Assembly: GCF_006442975.2 (NCBI RefSeq)
Contig: NZ_CP083955.1
Coordinates: 1 to 64,000, forward strand
Length of the DNA stretch: 64,000 nucleotides
Direction of reading: 5' to 3'
From: Mesorhizobium sp. B2-1-1
GTDB lineage: Bacteria > Pseudomonadota > Alphaproteobacteria > Rhizobiales > Rhizobiaceae
The translations under genes and the position numbers were made by a program. Numbering within the stretch: the first letter of the stretch is position 1; the number at the start of each line of letters is the position of its first letter. This document shows, in pieces, positions 1 to 8,796 of this stretch. The notes below the pieces were generated by a model. The model searched no databases and was not told the DNA's origin. It saw nothing but the letters and a program-made list of their open reading frames with translations.

Positions 1-936
1 ATGGAACGGAAGTGCGGAGAAGGCCAATCGGCCTCCGAACTGGCATTGGAAACAATGCTTTCCTTGGTACCCCCATGGCAGGGCAAAGACATCTTTTACC
101 GGCCAATCTTCGGGGGCTTTAGCAATTCTAACTGGCACGTCAGGATCGGAGGTGAGCGTCAGACGTTTTTCCTTAAGATGCCAGGCCCCGGGACCGAGAA
201 GTTTATCGATCGGAGCGCTTCGCTCGAGGCCGGCAGGCGCGCGCACGAACTTGGCATCGGGCCTCGGATCTATAGTGATCTCAGCGACCGCGGCGTGGAA
301 ATCAGCGACTTTGTAGAGCGGTCTCGTCCCTGCACCACCCGCGACTTCCACTCCGCCGAGATTAGGGCGCCCACTATTAACTTGTTCCGCACCTTCAACA
401 ATTCTGCCCCGCTTCGCTTAACCAAGACCCTGTTTGACATGATCGATGAACATATCGTTCAATTGCGTGAGCTCGGGGCGGCATTCCCGCACGATTTTCC
501 TACCATTCACATGAAGTACCGCACCGCTCGCGCCGCGCTGGAAGCGTCAGGACTGGACATCGTTCCTTGCTGCAACGATCCGGCACCAGCTAACTTCCTG
601 CTGACTGAAGACAGGATCCTGATCGTCGACCTCGAATACGCGTCGAACAACGACCGCTGCTGCGATCTCGCCACCTGGTGTGGGGAAATGGTCCTGAGCG
701 ACGTGATGCAGGATGAGGCGATCGAATGTTATTTCGGTCGCGTCGAAGCCAGCACCAAGGCGCGCATGTTTGTCTACCAGATGCTGGGCGACTTGAAATG
801 GTCGCTGTGGTGCATGGTCCAGAACATTACCTCGAGCATCGACTTCGACTTCTACAAATACGGCGTGTGGAAGCAGATGCGCCTGCGCTCGACCCTTCAG
901 AATCCATATTGGGACCGCGCCCTCACGTCCCTGTAG
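1..936 (+). CDS. Choline/ethanolamine kinase-like phosphotransferase
   Basis: A 311-residue protein of the APH/choline-kinase fold, expected to transfer phosphate from ATP to a small hydroxylated substrate such as choline. The Brenner-type catalytic loop is visible near residues 190-199 (NDPAPANFL, with Asn before the Asp where many relatives have His), followed by the metal-binding IVDLEYA near 207-213. An N-terminal lobe with GGFSNSNW resembles the nucleotide-binding loop. The ATG lies at base 1 of the window, so a longer N terminus cannot be excluded. There is no partner gene to the right, only transposase debris. The family is fairly sure; the substrate is not known. Confidence 0.72.
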   Translation: MERKCGEGQSASELALETMLSLVPPWQGKDIFYRPIFGGFSNSNWHVRIGGERQTFFLKMPGPGTEKFIDRSASLEAGRRAHELGIGPRIYSDLSDRGVEISDFVERSRPCTTRDFHSAEIRAPTINLFRTFNNSAPLRLTKTLFDMIDEHIVQLRELGAAFPHDFPTIHMKYRTARAALEASGLDIVPCCNDPAPANFLLTEDRILIVDLEYASNNDRCCDLATWCGEMVLSDVMQDEAIECYFGRVEASTKARMFVYQMLGDLKWSLWCMVQNITSSIDFDFYKYGVWKQMRLRSTLQNPYWDRALTSL

Positions 937-1212
937 GAGCCCGCCAGCTTCTGGCTCGAGGCTTCCCTTGCCATTCGAGGATTGTTGCTACATCTGGGCA
1001 GTGGAGGCCACCGGTGGAATGACTGCTTTCTGCGCTGAAAGCAGACCGTCAGCTTCGTTGTTGGCCACAACCGCGGGAGCCTCGGGTTTGCGCAATGTTG
1101 CGAGTGCCAACGCCGGAGGAGGAAGACCGTGGCCGGTTGAGCAGAGTGGGCAGATTAATTAATTGCGAGCAGGGAGTCTCGAAGTCCGGCAATCCTAGGC
1201 TCCGGCCGACGC

Positions 1213-1416
1213 TTGTCTAGGTTGCGTGGGTCTGGGTGCCCCATCAACCCAATTCGCACTGAGCCAGTGGTTCAGGGCGCGAGTCATCCCGAATGGTGGC
1301 CGGTGCAAGAAGGCGGCATGGTCGCCCTCGCTCGGAAACTGTTTGTTGCGCTGTGGAAATACGTGAATTCCGGAGTCGTTATAGAAGGAGCTCTCCTGAC
1401 GAAACCATCAGCATAG
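1213..1416 (+). pseudogene. IS110-family transposase C-terminal remnant
   Basis: The last 32 residues (MVALARKLFVALWKYV and what follows, ending in EGALLTKPSA) match the usual C-terminal end of IS110/IS116/IS902 transposases, which close on an RKLLVALWRY-type helix. Nothing upstream looks like the DEDD catalytic domain, so only the tail survives. It sits just left of an IS91 fragment, so this is a small transposon graveyard. Confidence 0.55.
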
Positions 1417-1421
1417 AGTAA

Positions 1422-1798
1422 CCGCCCGATTGTCACCGCCTATTCCTAGAGCGCCTCCGAGACGCCTTCGACGCCGGCCAGCTTCGCTTCTTCAGCGATC
1501 TCGCTAGCCTGGCCGACCCTGCTACTTTCTGCGCCCAACTGGCTGGACTGAAGCGGATCGAGTGGTCGTTTACGCCAAGCCCCCGTTCGGCGGTCCAAAA
1601 CAGGTCCTCGCCTACCTTGGTCGCTACACCTACCGCGTCGCCATCGCCAACAGCCGCCTCGTGAGCCTGGATCATGGAGTTCTGGTCAGCTTCCGCTGGA
1701 AGGACTATCGCCACCACGACAAGTCCAAGCACAAGCTCATGACCAAGATCACACTTGCGGGGCTGATTAAGCCAGCAACCGAGAATGTCTCAAGGTAA
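1422..1798 (+). pseudogene. IS91-family (Y2) transposase fragment, frameshifted
   Basis: The segment reads as the C-terminal third of an IS91-type HUH transposase. The first part, in frame from about 1422 to 1562, encodes LRDAFDAGQLRF and LADPATFCAQLAGLKRIEW. It then shifts frame by loss of one base near 1562-1563 and continues as VVYAKPPFGGPKQVLAYLGR, YRVAIANSRLV and VSFRWKDYR. The catalytic tyrosine region and most of the N terminus are absent. Non-functional. Confidence 0.75.
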
Positions 1799-1889
1799 GC
1801 CGAGCAGACGACCAATTCTTCAGACAGAATGTCAGAGGAAGCGAGGCTCACTGCTATAACATGGGGTTTCACATTGTCGTTTCGGTGAG

Positions 1890-2486
1890 TCAGATTTGGA
1901 TCATCCGTATCAGGCTGCGATAGGTCTTCTCCAACGCGTCAAAGCCACCTTCGCCCAGTGTAATTGGCGCGGCGTTGTCGGCGATCGCCGCGAACAGCAG
2001 CGCGGCGTCGCCGGGCACGACATTCGGCGACAACTCGCCGCGCCGGCCCGCCGCCGACAGCGCGCCGGCAAACAACGCCGAGAGCTCCGCGCTGAAATGG
2101 CCGAGCATCTTCTGGCCGTCGGCATCAAGGAGGTCGGCATCCTGCCGCAGCCTCGAAATCAGGCTCCAGTTTTGCCCTTCTGTGCCGGCTGGGTTGAAAT
2201 GCCGGAAGCGGGCGCGGCTGTAGGCGATCATCGCCTCGACCTGCTCCTCGAGGCTTGACCCCTCATGCGACCAGACAGCCCGCAAGCCGCTCAGCGTCGC
2301 CTGCATGTAGTCGTCAAGCACCTCGTCGACGAGCGCCTGTTTGTTGCCGAAATGATAGTGGATGTTGGCGCGCGTCGTGCCGAGCGCCGCCGAAATATCC
2401 CCGAAGCTGGTGCCGCGATAGCCGTGGCGCACCAGAAGCTCCAGCGCCGTATCCTTGATCGCCTGTCTGGTGTCGGTCTCGTCCAT
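1890..2486 (-). CDS. TetR-family transcriptional repressor
   Basis: A 198-residue protein with a typical TetR N-terminal helix-turn-helix at residues 8-55 (KDTALELLVRHGYRGTSF, then ARTTRANIHYHF-like recognition helix) and a C-terminal ligand pocket domain of normal length. It is divergent from the Rid-protein gene starting at 2601, with 114 bp between them that hold an imperfect dyad. It probably represses its own gene and the catabolic operon to its right; the inducer is unknown. Confidence 0.85.
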   Translation of the reverse strand: MDETDTRQAIKDTALELLVRHGYRGTSFGDISAALGTTRANIHYHFGNKQALVDEVLDDYMQATLSGLRAVWSHEGSSLEEQVEAMIAYSRARFRHFNPAGTEGQNWSLISRLRQDADLLDADGQKMLGHFSAELSALFAGALSAAGRRGELSPNVVPGDAALLFAAIADNAAPITLGEGGFDALEKTYRSLIRMIQI

Positions 2487-2561
2487 GCTTCCATCATAGC
2501 CAAATGCGTTGGCCGTGGACGCCGAAGCTTTGCTGCATCCCCAGCATTTGACGGAACACTG

Positions 2562-2575
2562 ACTTGCAGGTAAGT
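2562..2575. promoter_or_regulatory. Candidate TetR operator (imperfect dyad)
   Basis: ACTTGCAGGTAAGT is an imperfect inverted repeat (arms ACTTGC and GTAAGT, 5 of 6 pairing), followed directly by a second AAGTA. It lies between the divergent TetR and Rid-protein genes, about 25 bp before the start of the latter, where a TetR repressor would be expected to bind. Inference only. Confidence 0.35.
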
Positions 2576-2600
2576 AAGTAGAAAATCAGCGGGAGGATAC

Positions 2601-3809
2601 GTGGTGCGGATGCGGACATTCAGCGATATCGAAGGATCGGCGCCGCAGGCCGTCCGCGCCGGTGACCTGGTCTTCATCGGCGGGCTGATGGCGACGGACG
2701 TCAGCGGCAATATCGTCGCAACCGGCATAACGGGTCAGGCGCGCGTCATTTTCGATCGGCTGGCGGCCCTTCTCGCCCAGGCCGGCGCCGGCATGACCGA
2801 TGTGGTCAAGCACAACATCTATTTCAGTTGCAAGGCCGATGCCGTGGGCGCCTTGCTCGACGAACTCGATGCCGTGCGCGCCGGCTGTTTCACCGCTCCC
2901 GGCCCGACCACCACCGAAATCCGCTGCGGCCTCGACCGCGAGGGCGCGCTGCTGATGGTCGACGCCTGGGTGGTGATCGGCGGCAAGCGCGAACTGCTCG
3001 ACCCCCCGGGTCACTGGCGCTGGCGCAGGGAGCTGCCCTTCGTCCATGGCTGGAAGGTCGGCGACATGCTGTTTGTCGGCGGCCAGCGCTCGCTCGATGC
3101 CGAAGGCAATGTGCTCGGGCTCGGCGACATCGAGGTGCAGACCGACGAGGCCTTCCGCAACCTCGACACCATGCTGCGGTCGGGCGGCGGCGACCGCCAC
3201 AGCCTGATGCGCCAGAACACCTATTTCCGCTTTTTCGGCGAAGGCCGCGAGGTCACCGACTACTGGGAGAAGATGACCAATGTGCGCCGCCGCTACATGT
3301 CGGTGCCTTCGGCGGCCGGTGCCGGACTGCGCATCCAGGGCATGGGCAATGCCGGCGAACTGATCCAGGTCGAGGGCATCGGCATGCTCGGCGACGACAA
3401 GCAGCGCCTGCAGCCGGCCAACCATTGGGACTGGAGCATTCCCAACACCCAGTTCACGCAAGGTTGGAAGATTGGCGGGCTCGCCTTGATCGGCGGCCAG
3501 ATCTCGGCCGACAACAAGGCGCAGGCCGTCGGCGACGACATGGAGACGCAGACCCGCAACGTCTTCGAGTTCATCCGCCGCACGCTGGCCGAAGGCGGGC
3601 TCGACGAAAGCGACGTCGCCAAGCTCTATATCTACTATCACGCCGAAGGCAGCTGGGCCGGGATCGAGGCGACGCGCGCGGTGATTGCCCGCGTGCAGCG
3701 CGAATTCTTCCCCGAGCCCGGTCCGGCGGTGACTGCGATCCGCGTCGCCGGCTTTGCCTTCGAGAACCTGCTGATCGAGATCGAGGCGATGGCGGTGACG
3801 CGAGGCTAA
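2601..3809 (+). CDS. Rid/YjgF-family protein with three tandem Rid repeats
   Basis: A 402-residue protein that reads as three consecutive RidA/YjgF/UK114 units, near residues 5-128, 135-262 and 272-400. Each opens with an aligned pattern (GDLVFIGGLMA, GDMLFVGGQRS, GGLALIGGQIS) and closes near a GPTTTEI, PSAAGAG or GPAVTAI segment. Single-unit RidA proteins trimerise and hydrolyse reactive enamine/imine intermediates; three units in one chain could make an intramolecular trimer. GTG codons at 2601 and 2604 and an ATG at 2610 compete. GGGAGGA at 2591-2597 favours GTG 2604. The stop overlaps the next start (TAATG). The enamine-producing dehydratase at 9810 could be its metabolic partner. Confidence 0.8.
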   Translation: MVRMRTFSDIEGSAPQAVRAGDLVFIGGLMATDVSGNIVATGITGQARVIFDRLAALLAQAGAGMTDVVKHNIYFSCKADAVGALLDELDAVRAGCFTAPGPTTTEIRCGLDREGALLMVDAWVVIGGKRELLDPPGHWRWRRELPFVHGWKVGDMLFVGGQRSLDAEGNVLGLGDIEVQTDEAFRNLDTMLRSGGGDRHSLMRQNTYFRFFGEGREVTDYWEKMTNVRRRYMSVPSAAGAGLRIQGMGNAGELIQVEGIGMLGDDKQRLQPANHWDWSIPNTQFTQGWKIGGLALIGGQISADNKAQAVGDDMETQTRNVFEFIRRTLAEGGLDESDVAKLYIYYHAEGSWAGIEATRAVIARVQREFFPEPGPAVTAIRVAGFAFENLLIEIEAMAVTRG

Positions 3810-4966
3810 TGTCGAAACACGATTTCACCGCCGCCGAATTCGCCGATCGTCTGGCGCGTGTCCGCGCCGCCATGGCCGCACGCGACCTCGACTGGCTGAT
3901 TGCCGTTCACCCCGCCTCCATCCATTGGCTGACCGGCAGCGACGCCAAGAGCTACCAGGAATTCCAATGCCTGCTGGTCGGCGCGCGCAACGAGCCGCTC
4001 GTCGTGCTGACACGCCAGGGCGAAGTGCACGAATTCGAAACGGATTCAGCTGCCGACGAGGTGCATGGCTTCGGCGGCGGCGAGAACGAGGATCCGGTCG
4101 CGGCCTTCGCCGACGTGGCGCGGCGCCACGACGTGCTAGGCAGGCGCGTCGGCCTCGAAGTGCCGGCCTACTATCTTCACCCACATCATTGTCTCGGCCT
4201 TCGCGCCGTCATCGGCGATACCTTGCTTGCCGAGGCGACGGAACTGATCGCCGGCCTGAAGCTGGTGAAGTCGCCGGCCGAGATCGCTTATATCAGGCGC
4301 GCGGCGGCCCTTGCCGACCTTGGCATGGAGCGTTTTGCCGGCGAGTTCGCGGCGGGCCTGTCGGAACTGGCGCTGGCCGGCACCATCCACGAGACCTTGC
4401 TGCGCAACGGCAGCGGCATCGCCGCCAGCCCGATCAACCTCGTCTCCGGCCCGCGCTCCGCCTACAGCCACGGCGCGCCGACCGCGCGCCGGCTTGAACA
4501 TGGCGATTTCGGCAATCTCGAATTCGGCGCCACCTTCAACCGCTACACAGCCACCATCGGCCGCAATTTCGCGCTGGGCAAGCCGACGCCGCGCATGGCC
4601 GAACTGCACGACATCGTGCTGCGCGCCGGCGACGCCATGATCGCGGCGATTCGCGACGGCGTGCCGGCAACCGTGCCGCACCAGGCGGCCCGCGCCGTCA
4701 TCGGCGAGGCCGGGCTCGAAGCCTGCCGTGTCCACACGTCCGGCTATGCGCTGGGGCCAGGCTTTCCGCCGAGCTGGGCCGAGCCGCTGCACATGATCGG
4801 CGACAGCCCGCACATGCTGAAGGCCGGCATGGTGGTCACCATCGAGCCGCCGGTCTATATCGGCGCCGAAGGCCTTGGCGCCCGCATCATCGACAATGTG
4901 CTTGTCACCACGGCCGGTGCGGAGGTGCTGTCCCGCACGCCGCGCGACATCATCGTCGCGGGCTGA
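3809..4966 (+). CDS. M24-family (creatinase/prolidase-like) hydrolase, DoeA/EutD-like
   Basis: A 385-residue protein with an N-terminal creatinase-like domain (residues 10-140) and a C-terminal pita-bread M24 domain (about 150-380). It belongs to the creatinase, Xaa-Pro aminopeptidase and ectoine hydrolase group. Several canonical metal-ligand positions are unclear (segments GDFGNLEFGA and VVTIEPPVYIG), so it may be a metal-independent hydrolase like creatinase or ectoine hydrolase rather than a peptidase. It is translationally coupled to the Rid gene by a one-base overlap. With the deacylase at 8797 and the dehydratase at 9810 it mirrors the EutD-EutE-EutB gene set of ectoine use; the substrate is inferred only from that context. 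Confidence 0.72.
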   Translation: MSKHDFTAAEFADRLARVRAAMAARDLDWLIAVHPASIHWLTGSDAKSYQEFQCLLVGARNEPLVVLTRQGEVHEFETDSAADEVHGFGGGENEDPVAAFADVARRHDVLGRRVGLEVPAYYLHPHHCLGLRAVIGDTLLAEATELIAGLKLVKSPAEIAYIRRAAALADLGMERFAGEFAAGLSELALAGTIHETLLRNGSGIAASPINLVSGPRSAYSHGAPTARRLEHGDFGNLEFGATFNRYTATIGRNFALGKPTPRMAELHDIVLRAGDAMIAAIRDGVPATVPHQAARAVIGEAGLEACRVHTSGYALGPGFPPSWAEPLHMIGDSPHMLKAGMVVTIEPPVYIGAEGLGARIIDNVLVTTAGAEVLSRTPRDIIVAG

Positions 4967-4972
4967 GCCTCC

Positions 4973-5749
4973 CTACCCTCCAAGCTCATGCGCGATCTCG
5001 GCACAAGCGAGCTTCAGCCGCGCCAGCATGGCCTCGAAATTGGGCGCGGCGCTGCGTCGGCTGACCGCCGCCACCGTCACGCAGGCCACGGCGCGCCCGT
5101 CGCCGGCGATGATCGGACAGACGACGTCGGTCACGCCGATGATGTCGCGGCTCTCGTGGATGATGGCGCCGCGCTCGCGCACCGCGTCGAGTTCGGCGGC
5201 GAGCGTCGTCGGGTCCGGCGGCTCACGCATCAGCATCAGGCATTCGGCGATCATCCGGTCACGCACGGGCTTGGGCTGGAACGCCATCAGCACCAGGCCG
5301 GAATGGGCATCCGCCAGCGGCCGGCGATAGCCGAGCTTGAGCGAGAAGTTCATGTCCGCCCCGCCCGATGCCGCCGCGATGATGACGGTTTCACCGCGAT
5401 GCGCGACGACCAGATGCGCCGCCTGGTGCACCTCCTCGGCGAAGCGCTCGACGATGGGGGCCGCCGTGCTGACCAGGTCGCGGGCGCGCGCCGTCTGCAT
5501 GCCAAGCCCGAACAGCTTGTTCGACAGCATCAGCCCCTCGCCGCCCTCATCGCGCTGGAGGTAGCCGCGCGCAAGCAGCACATGGACCATGCGGAAGATC
5601 TCGTTCTTCGATCGCCCCAGTTCCTCGGCGATCTGGCGCGTGCCCATGCGCTGGCCGGCATTGGCCAGCAATTCGAGGATATCCAACCCCTTTTCCAGGG
5701 CCGGCGCGCTGTAATTCAGCTTGTCGTCCGTCATTTGCATCCGCTTCAT
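4973..5749 (-). CDS. IclR-family transcriptional regulator
   Basis: A 258-residue IclR protein. It has an N-terminal winged helix (ALEKGLDILELL, then MGTRQIAEELGRSKNEIFR, about residues 15-75) and a C-terminal effector-binding GAF-like domain that ends in FEAMLARLKLACAEIAHEL. In-frame ATGs lie at 5749, 5740 and 5734. The first sits inside a long palindrome and has no SD, so translation may start at an inner one. It is divergent from the ABC transporter operon at 5857 and is the likely local regulator of uptake and catabolism. Confidence 0.85.
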   Translation of the reverse strand: MKRMQMTDDKLNYSAPALEKGLDILELLANAGQRMGTRQIAEELGRSKNEIFRMVHVLLARGYLQRDEGGEGLMLSNKLFGLGMQTARARDLVSTAAPIVERFAEEVHQAAHLVVAHRGETVIIAAASGGADMNFSLKLGYRRPLADAHSGLVLMAFQPKPVRDRMIAECLMLMREPPDPTTLAAELDAVRERGAIIHESRDIIGVTDVVCPIIAGDGRAVACVTVAAVSRRSAAPNFEAMLARLKLACAEIAHELGG

Positions 5750-5776
5750 AGATGACGCTTGACGTCACATATGAAG
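5744..5776. promoter_or_regulatory. 33-bp palindrome, candidate IclR operator
   Basis: Arms CTTCATAGATGACG (5744-5757) and CGTCACATATGAAG (5763-5776) pair at 12 of 14 positions around CTTGA, with a perfect TGACG/CGTCA core. It overlaps the first ATG of the IclR gene and lies about 80 bp before the first permease gene, a good place for autoregulation and control of the divergent operon. Confidence 0.55.
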
Positions 5777-5856
5777 CGACGATAGCGTGGTGTCCAGCAA
5801 ATCCGAGCGGAAAATAGCGATCTGCCTGGAGTTGCATAGGGGGACGCTCTACTTCC

Positions 5857-6528
5857 ATGAGCTATAATTTCAAATTTGATGTCCTGCTGCGCTATATCCC
5901 CGAGATTGTGCAAGGCGTGCTGCTGACCTTGCAGTTCTCGGTCGTCACCATGCTCTGCGGCCTTGCCATCGGCTTGATCGTCGCCATGGCCTCGATCAGC
6001 CCGCTGATGCCGCTGCGCGCCTGCGCTCGCGTCTATGTCGAGGCGCTGCGCAACACGCCGCTGCTGGTGCAGCTGTTCATCGTCTTCTTCGGCCTGCCTT
6101 CGATCGGCATCAAGCTTGGCGCCAACACCGCTGCGCTGATCGCGCTGTCGATCAACATGGGCGCCTATGGCGCGGAGATCCTGCGCGCCGGTTTCCAGTC
6201 GGTGCGCCAGAGCCAGGTCGAGGCTGGCCGCTCGCTCGGCCTCACCGCCGGCCAGACCTTCCGCCATGTCGTGCTGTTCCAGGCGGTCAAGACCATCTAC
6301 CCGGCGCTGGCCAGCCAGTTCGTGCTGATCATGCTGACCACCAGCGTCGTCTCCTCCATCGGCGCCACCGAGCTGTTCCACCAGGCCGCCTTCATCGACT
6401 CGCGCACCTACCGCTCCTTCGAGACCTACACGCTGATCACCATTTCCTATCTCGTGCTGACCCTGGGCTTCCGGGCCTTCTTCGCCGGCGTCTACTGGAT
6501 GGTCTTCGTCAGGAGGCCGCGCCGATGA
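5857..6528 (+). CDS. Polar amino-acid ABC transporter permease 1 (HisM/GlnP type)
   Basis: A 223-residue inner-membrane permease with about five membrane segments. The EAA loop that docks to the ATPase is visible as VEAGRSLGLTAGQTFRHVVLF (about residues 119-138). A typical start of the TM1-TM2 unit (IVQGVLLTLQFSVVTMLCGL) and the RNTPLLVQLF signature of the HisM/GlnP family are also present. The stop overlaps the start of the second permease by four bases (ATGA). It works with the genes at 6525, 7162 and 7929 to import an amino acid or amino-acid-like solute. Confidence 0.9.
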   Translation: MSYNFKFDVLLRYIPEIVQGVLLTLQFSVVTMLCGLAIGLIVAMASISPLMPLRACARVYVEALRNTPLLVQLFIVFFGLPSIGIKLGANTAALIALSINMGAYGAEILRAGFQSVRQSQVEAGRSLGLTAGQTFRHVVLFQAVKTIYPALASQFVLIMLTTSVVSSIGATELFHQAAFIDSRTYRSFETYTLITISYLVLTLGFRAFFAGVYWMVFVRRPRR

Positions 6529-7175
6529 TCCGCGAATTTGGCGGCACCGATATCGTCTACCTGATCGAGGCCGCGCGCTGGACGATGCTGCTGGCGCTCA
6601 CCGCCACGGTGGGCGGCGGGCTGCTCGGCATCGTCGTCGCCGTCCTGCGCGTCATCCCATTCAAGCCGCTCAACTGGCTGGCCATCGCCTGGATCAACCT
6701 GATCCAGGGCACGCCGCTACTCGGCCAGCTCTTCGTCTTCTTCTTCGGCCTGCCGCTGATCGGCCTCTCGGTCGACGCCTGGACGGCGGCGGCACTTTCC
6801 CTGTCGATCTACGCTTCGGCCTTCTTCGGCGAGATCTGGCGCGGCAGCCTGCAATCGGTGTCGCAGCGGCAATGGGAGGCGGGTGCCGCGCTCGGCCTCA
6901 CCTACGCGCAGCGCCTCGGCCATGTCGTGCTGCCGCAGGCGATCCGCATCTCCGTCGCGCCGACCGTCGGCTTCCTCGTCCAGTTGGTGAAGAACACCTC
7001 GCTCACCGCGCTGATCGGCTTCGTCGAACTGACCCGCGCCAGCCAGATCATCAGCGGCGCGACCTTTGCCCCGCTGCCGGTCTACCTCACCGCCGCCGCC
7101 ATCTATTTCGTCATCTGCTTTTCCCTCTCCCAGCTCGCCCGCATGCTGGAAAGGAGACTTCATGTCGCTCGTTGA
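6525..7175 (+). CDS. Polar amino-acid ABC transporter permease 2
   Basis: A 216-residue membrane protein homologous to the preceding permease. QGTPLLGQLFVFFFGLP is the family signature and QWEAGAALGLTYAQRLGHV is the EAA loop. Heterodimeric permeases are usual in the EhuCD/HisQM class. The start overlaps the upstream gene (ATGA) and the last 14 bases overlap the ATPase gene, so all three are translationally coupled. Confidence 0.9.
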   Translation: MIREFGGTDIVYLIEAARWTMLLALTATVGGGLLGIVVAVLRVIPFKPLNWLAIAWINLIQGTPLLGQLFVFFFGLPLIGLSVDAWTAAALSLSIYASAFFGEIWRGSLQSVSQRQWEAGAALGLTYAQRLGHVVLPQAIRISVAPTVGFLVQLVKNTSLTALIGFVELTRASQIISGATFAPLPVYLTAAAIYFVICFSLSQLARMLERRLHVAR

Positions 7176-7893
7176 AATCGCCGATATCCGCAAGCGCTTC
7201 GGCGCCATCGAGGTGCTGAAGGGCATCTCGCTCAACGTGGAAAAAGGCGAGATCGTCGCCGTCATCGGCCGCTCCGGCTCGGGCAAGTCGACCATGCTTC
7301 GCTGCATCAACGGGCTGGAGAAGGTGCAGGCCGGCCGCATCGTCGTCGACGGCATCGACGTCACCGCGCCCAGGGCCGACCTCAACCTTCTGCGCCAGCG
7401 CGCCGGCATGGTATTCCAGAGCTACAATCTGTTCCCGCATCTCAATGTCGAGCGCAACGTCACGCTGGCGCTGAAGCTGGTGCGCAAGCTCGACACGCCG
7501 GCCGCCCGCGAAGTCGCCCGCGCCGTGGTCGCCAAGGTCGGCCTCGCCGACAAGCTGCTTGCCTATCCCGACGAATTGTCCGGCGGCCAGCAGCAGCGCG
7601 TCGCCATCGCGCGCTCGCTGGCCATGCAGCCGACCCTGATGCTGTTCGACGAGATCACCTCGGCGCTCGACCCCGAACTGGTCGGCGAAGTGCTGCGCGT
7701 GCTCGAAAGCGTCGCCAGCGAAGGCATGACCATGATGCTCGTCACCCATGAGATGAACTTTGCCAAGAACGTCGCCGACCGCGTGATCTTCATGCATGAG
7801 GGCCGCATCCACGAGGATGGGCCAGCGCGTGAGACCTTGCTCGAGCCTCGTACGGCCGAACTCAGGAGCTTCCTGAGCGCCGTCCTTCACTAG
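7162..7893 (+). CDS. Polar amino-acid ABC transporter ATPase (GlnQ/HisP type)
   Basis: A 243-residue ABC ATPase. Walker A is GRSGSGKST, the Q-loop lies in MVFQSYNLFPHL, the signature is LSGGQQQR, Walker B is LMLFDEITSALD, and the switch His is in VTHEMNFA. ATG 7162 is chosen over upstream codons because AAGGAG lies seven bases before it and the protein then starts as family members do (MSLVEIADIRKRFG). It energises the permease pair. Confidence 0.93.
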   Translation: MSLVEIADIRKRFGAIEVLKGISLNVEKGEIVAVIGRSGSGKSTMLRCINGLEKVQAGRIVVDGIDVTAPRADLNLLRQRAGMVFQSYNLFPHLNVERNVTLALKLVRKLDTPAAREVARAVVAKVGLADKLLAYPDELSGGQQQRVAIARSLAMQPTLMLFDEITSALDPELVGEVLRVLESVASEGMTMMLVTHEMNFAKNVADRVIFMHEGRIHEDGPARETLLEPRTAELRSFLSAVLH

Positions 7894-7928
7894 GAAAAGA
7901 AAGTCCAACCAGAAAAAGGGGAAGTTCC

Positions 7929-8717
7929 ATGTTCAAGCATCTCACCAGGATCGTCACAGCCGTGCTCCTGGCCGGCGCCGTCTCGGCAATGCCGGCGCGA
8001 GCGGCCGACCTGCAGAAAATCCTGTCCGCTGGCACGGTGCGCATCGGCGTGCCGATCGACGTGCCGCCCTTCGGTTCGGTCGACGCCAAGAACGAGCCGG
8101 TCGGCCTCGATGTCGACATGGCCAGGAAGATCGCCGAGGCGCTGGGCGTCAAGCTCGAACTGCAGCAGATCACCGGCGCCAACCGCGTGCCCTATCTGGT
8201 CACCGACCGCCTCGACATCGTCATCGCCGCCATGGGCGCGACGCCGGAACGCGCGCTGCAGATCGCCTTCACCTCGCCCTATGCGGCGCTTTCGATCGGC
8301 GTCTTCGGCCCCGACAGCATCACGGTGAAGAGCCCGGCCGAGCTCAAGGACGAGACCATCGCGGTGGCGCGCGGCACGACGCAGGATCTCGAACTGACCA
8401 AGGCCGCGCCCAACGCCAAGATCGTGCGCTTCGACGACGACGCCACCGCCGCAGCCGCTTTCACCTCCGGCCAGGCGCAACTGCTGGCCACCGCCGATGT
8501 CGTGGCCAAGGATTTGATGGACAAGGACGCCAAGGTGCAGCTGAAACCCAAATTCATCCTGCAATTCTCGCCCTGCTACATCGGCATCCAGCAGGGCAGC
8601 CCGGAGCTGCTTCGCTGGCTCGACACCTACATCCATCTCGGCATGCTCGACGGCTCGCTCTCGGCGCTGTCGCAGAAGTGGATCGGCACCACGCTGCCGA
8701 CCCTGCCGCCGATCTGA
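7929..8717 (+). CDS. Periplasmic solute-binding protein (family 3)
   Basis: A 262-residue secreted protein with a Sec signal peptide (residues 1-25, cleavage near PARAAD) and the two-lobe fold of family-3 amino-acid-binding proteins. The typical start GTVRIGVPIDVPPFGS and the motif LDVDMARKIAEALGV are present. It lies 35 bp after the ATPase in the same operon and should set transporter specificity. A match to an ectoine, hydroxyectoine or amino-acid binder cannot be made by eye. Confidence 0.9.
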   Translation: MFKHLTRIVTAVLLAGAVSAMPARAADLQKILSAGTVRIGVPIDVPPFGSVDAKNEPVGLDVDMARKIAEALGVKLELQQITGANRVPYLVTDRLDIVIAAMGATPERALQIAFTSPYAALSIGVFGPDSITVKSPAELKDETIAVARGTTQDLELTKAAPNAKIVRFDDDATAAAAFTSGQAQLLATADVVAKDLMDKDAKVQLKPKFILQFSPCYIGIQQGSPELLRWLDTYIHLGMLDGSLSALSQKWIGTTLPTLPPI

Positions 8718-8796
8718 CTTCTTCGGCGGCGGGGGCCTTTCCGCCCTCGCCGCCTCTCCCTCGCCACCTCCATCCCCTAGAGTTTCAAAGAGAAAC

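Noticed and set aside
2828..3808. Long open frame running through the Rid gene in another frame before the M24 gene
   Set aside because: It is Arg-rich and lies antiphase to a clearly coding Rid gene. The M24 protein proper begins at 3809 with MSKHDF, coupled by TAATG.
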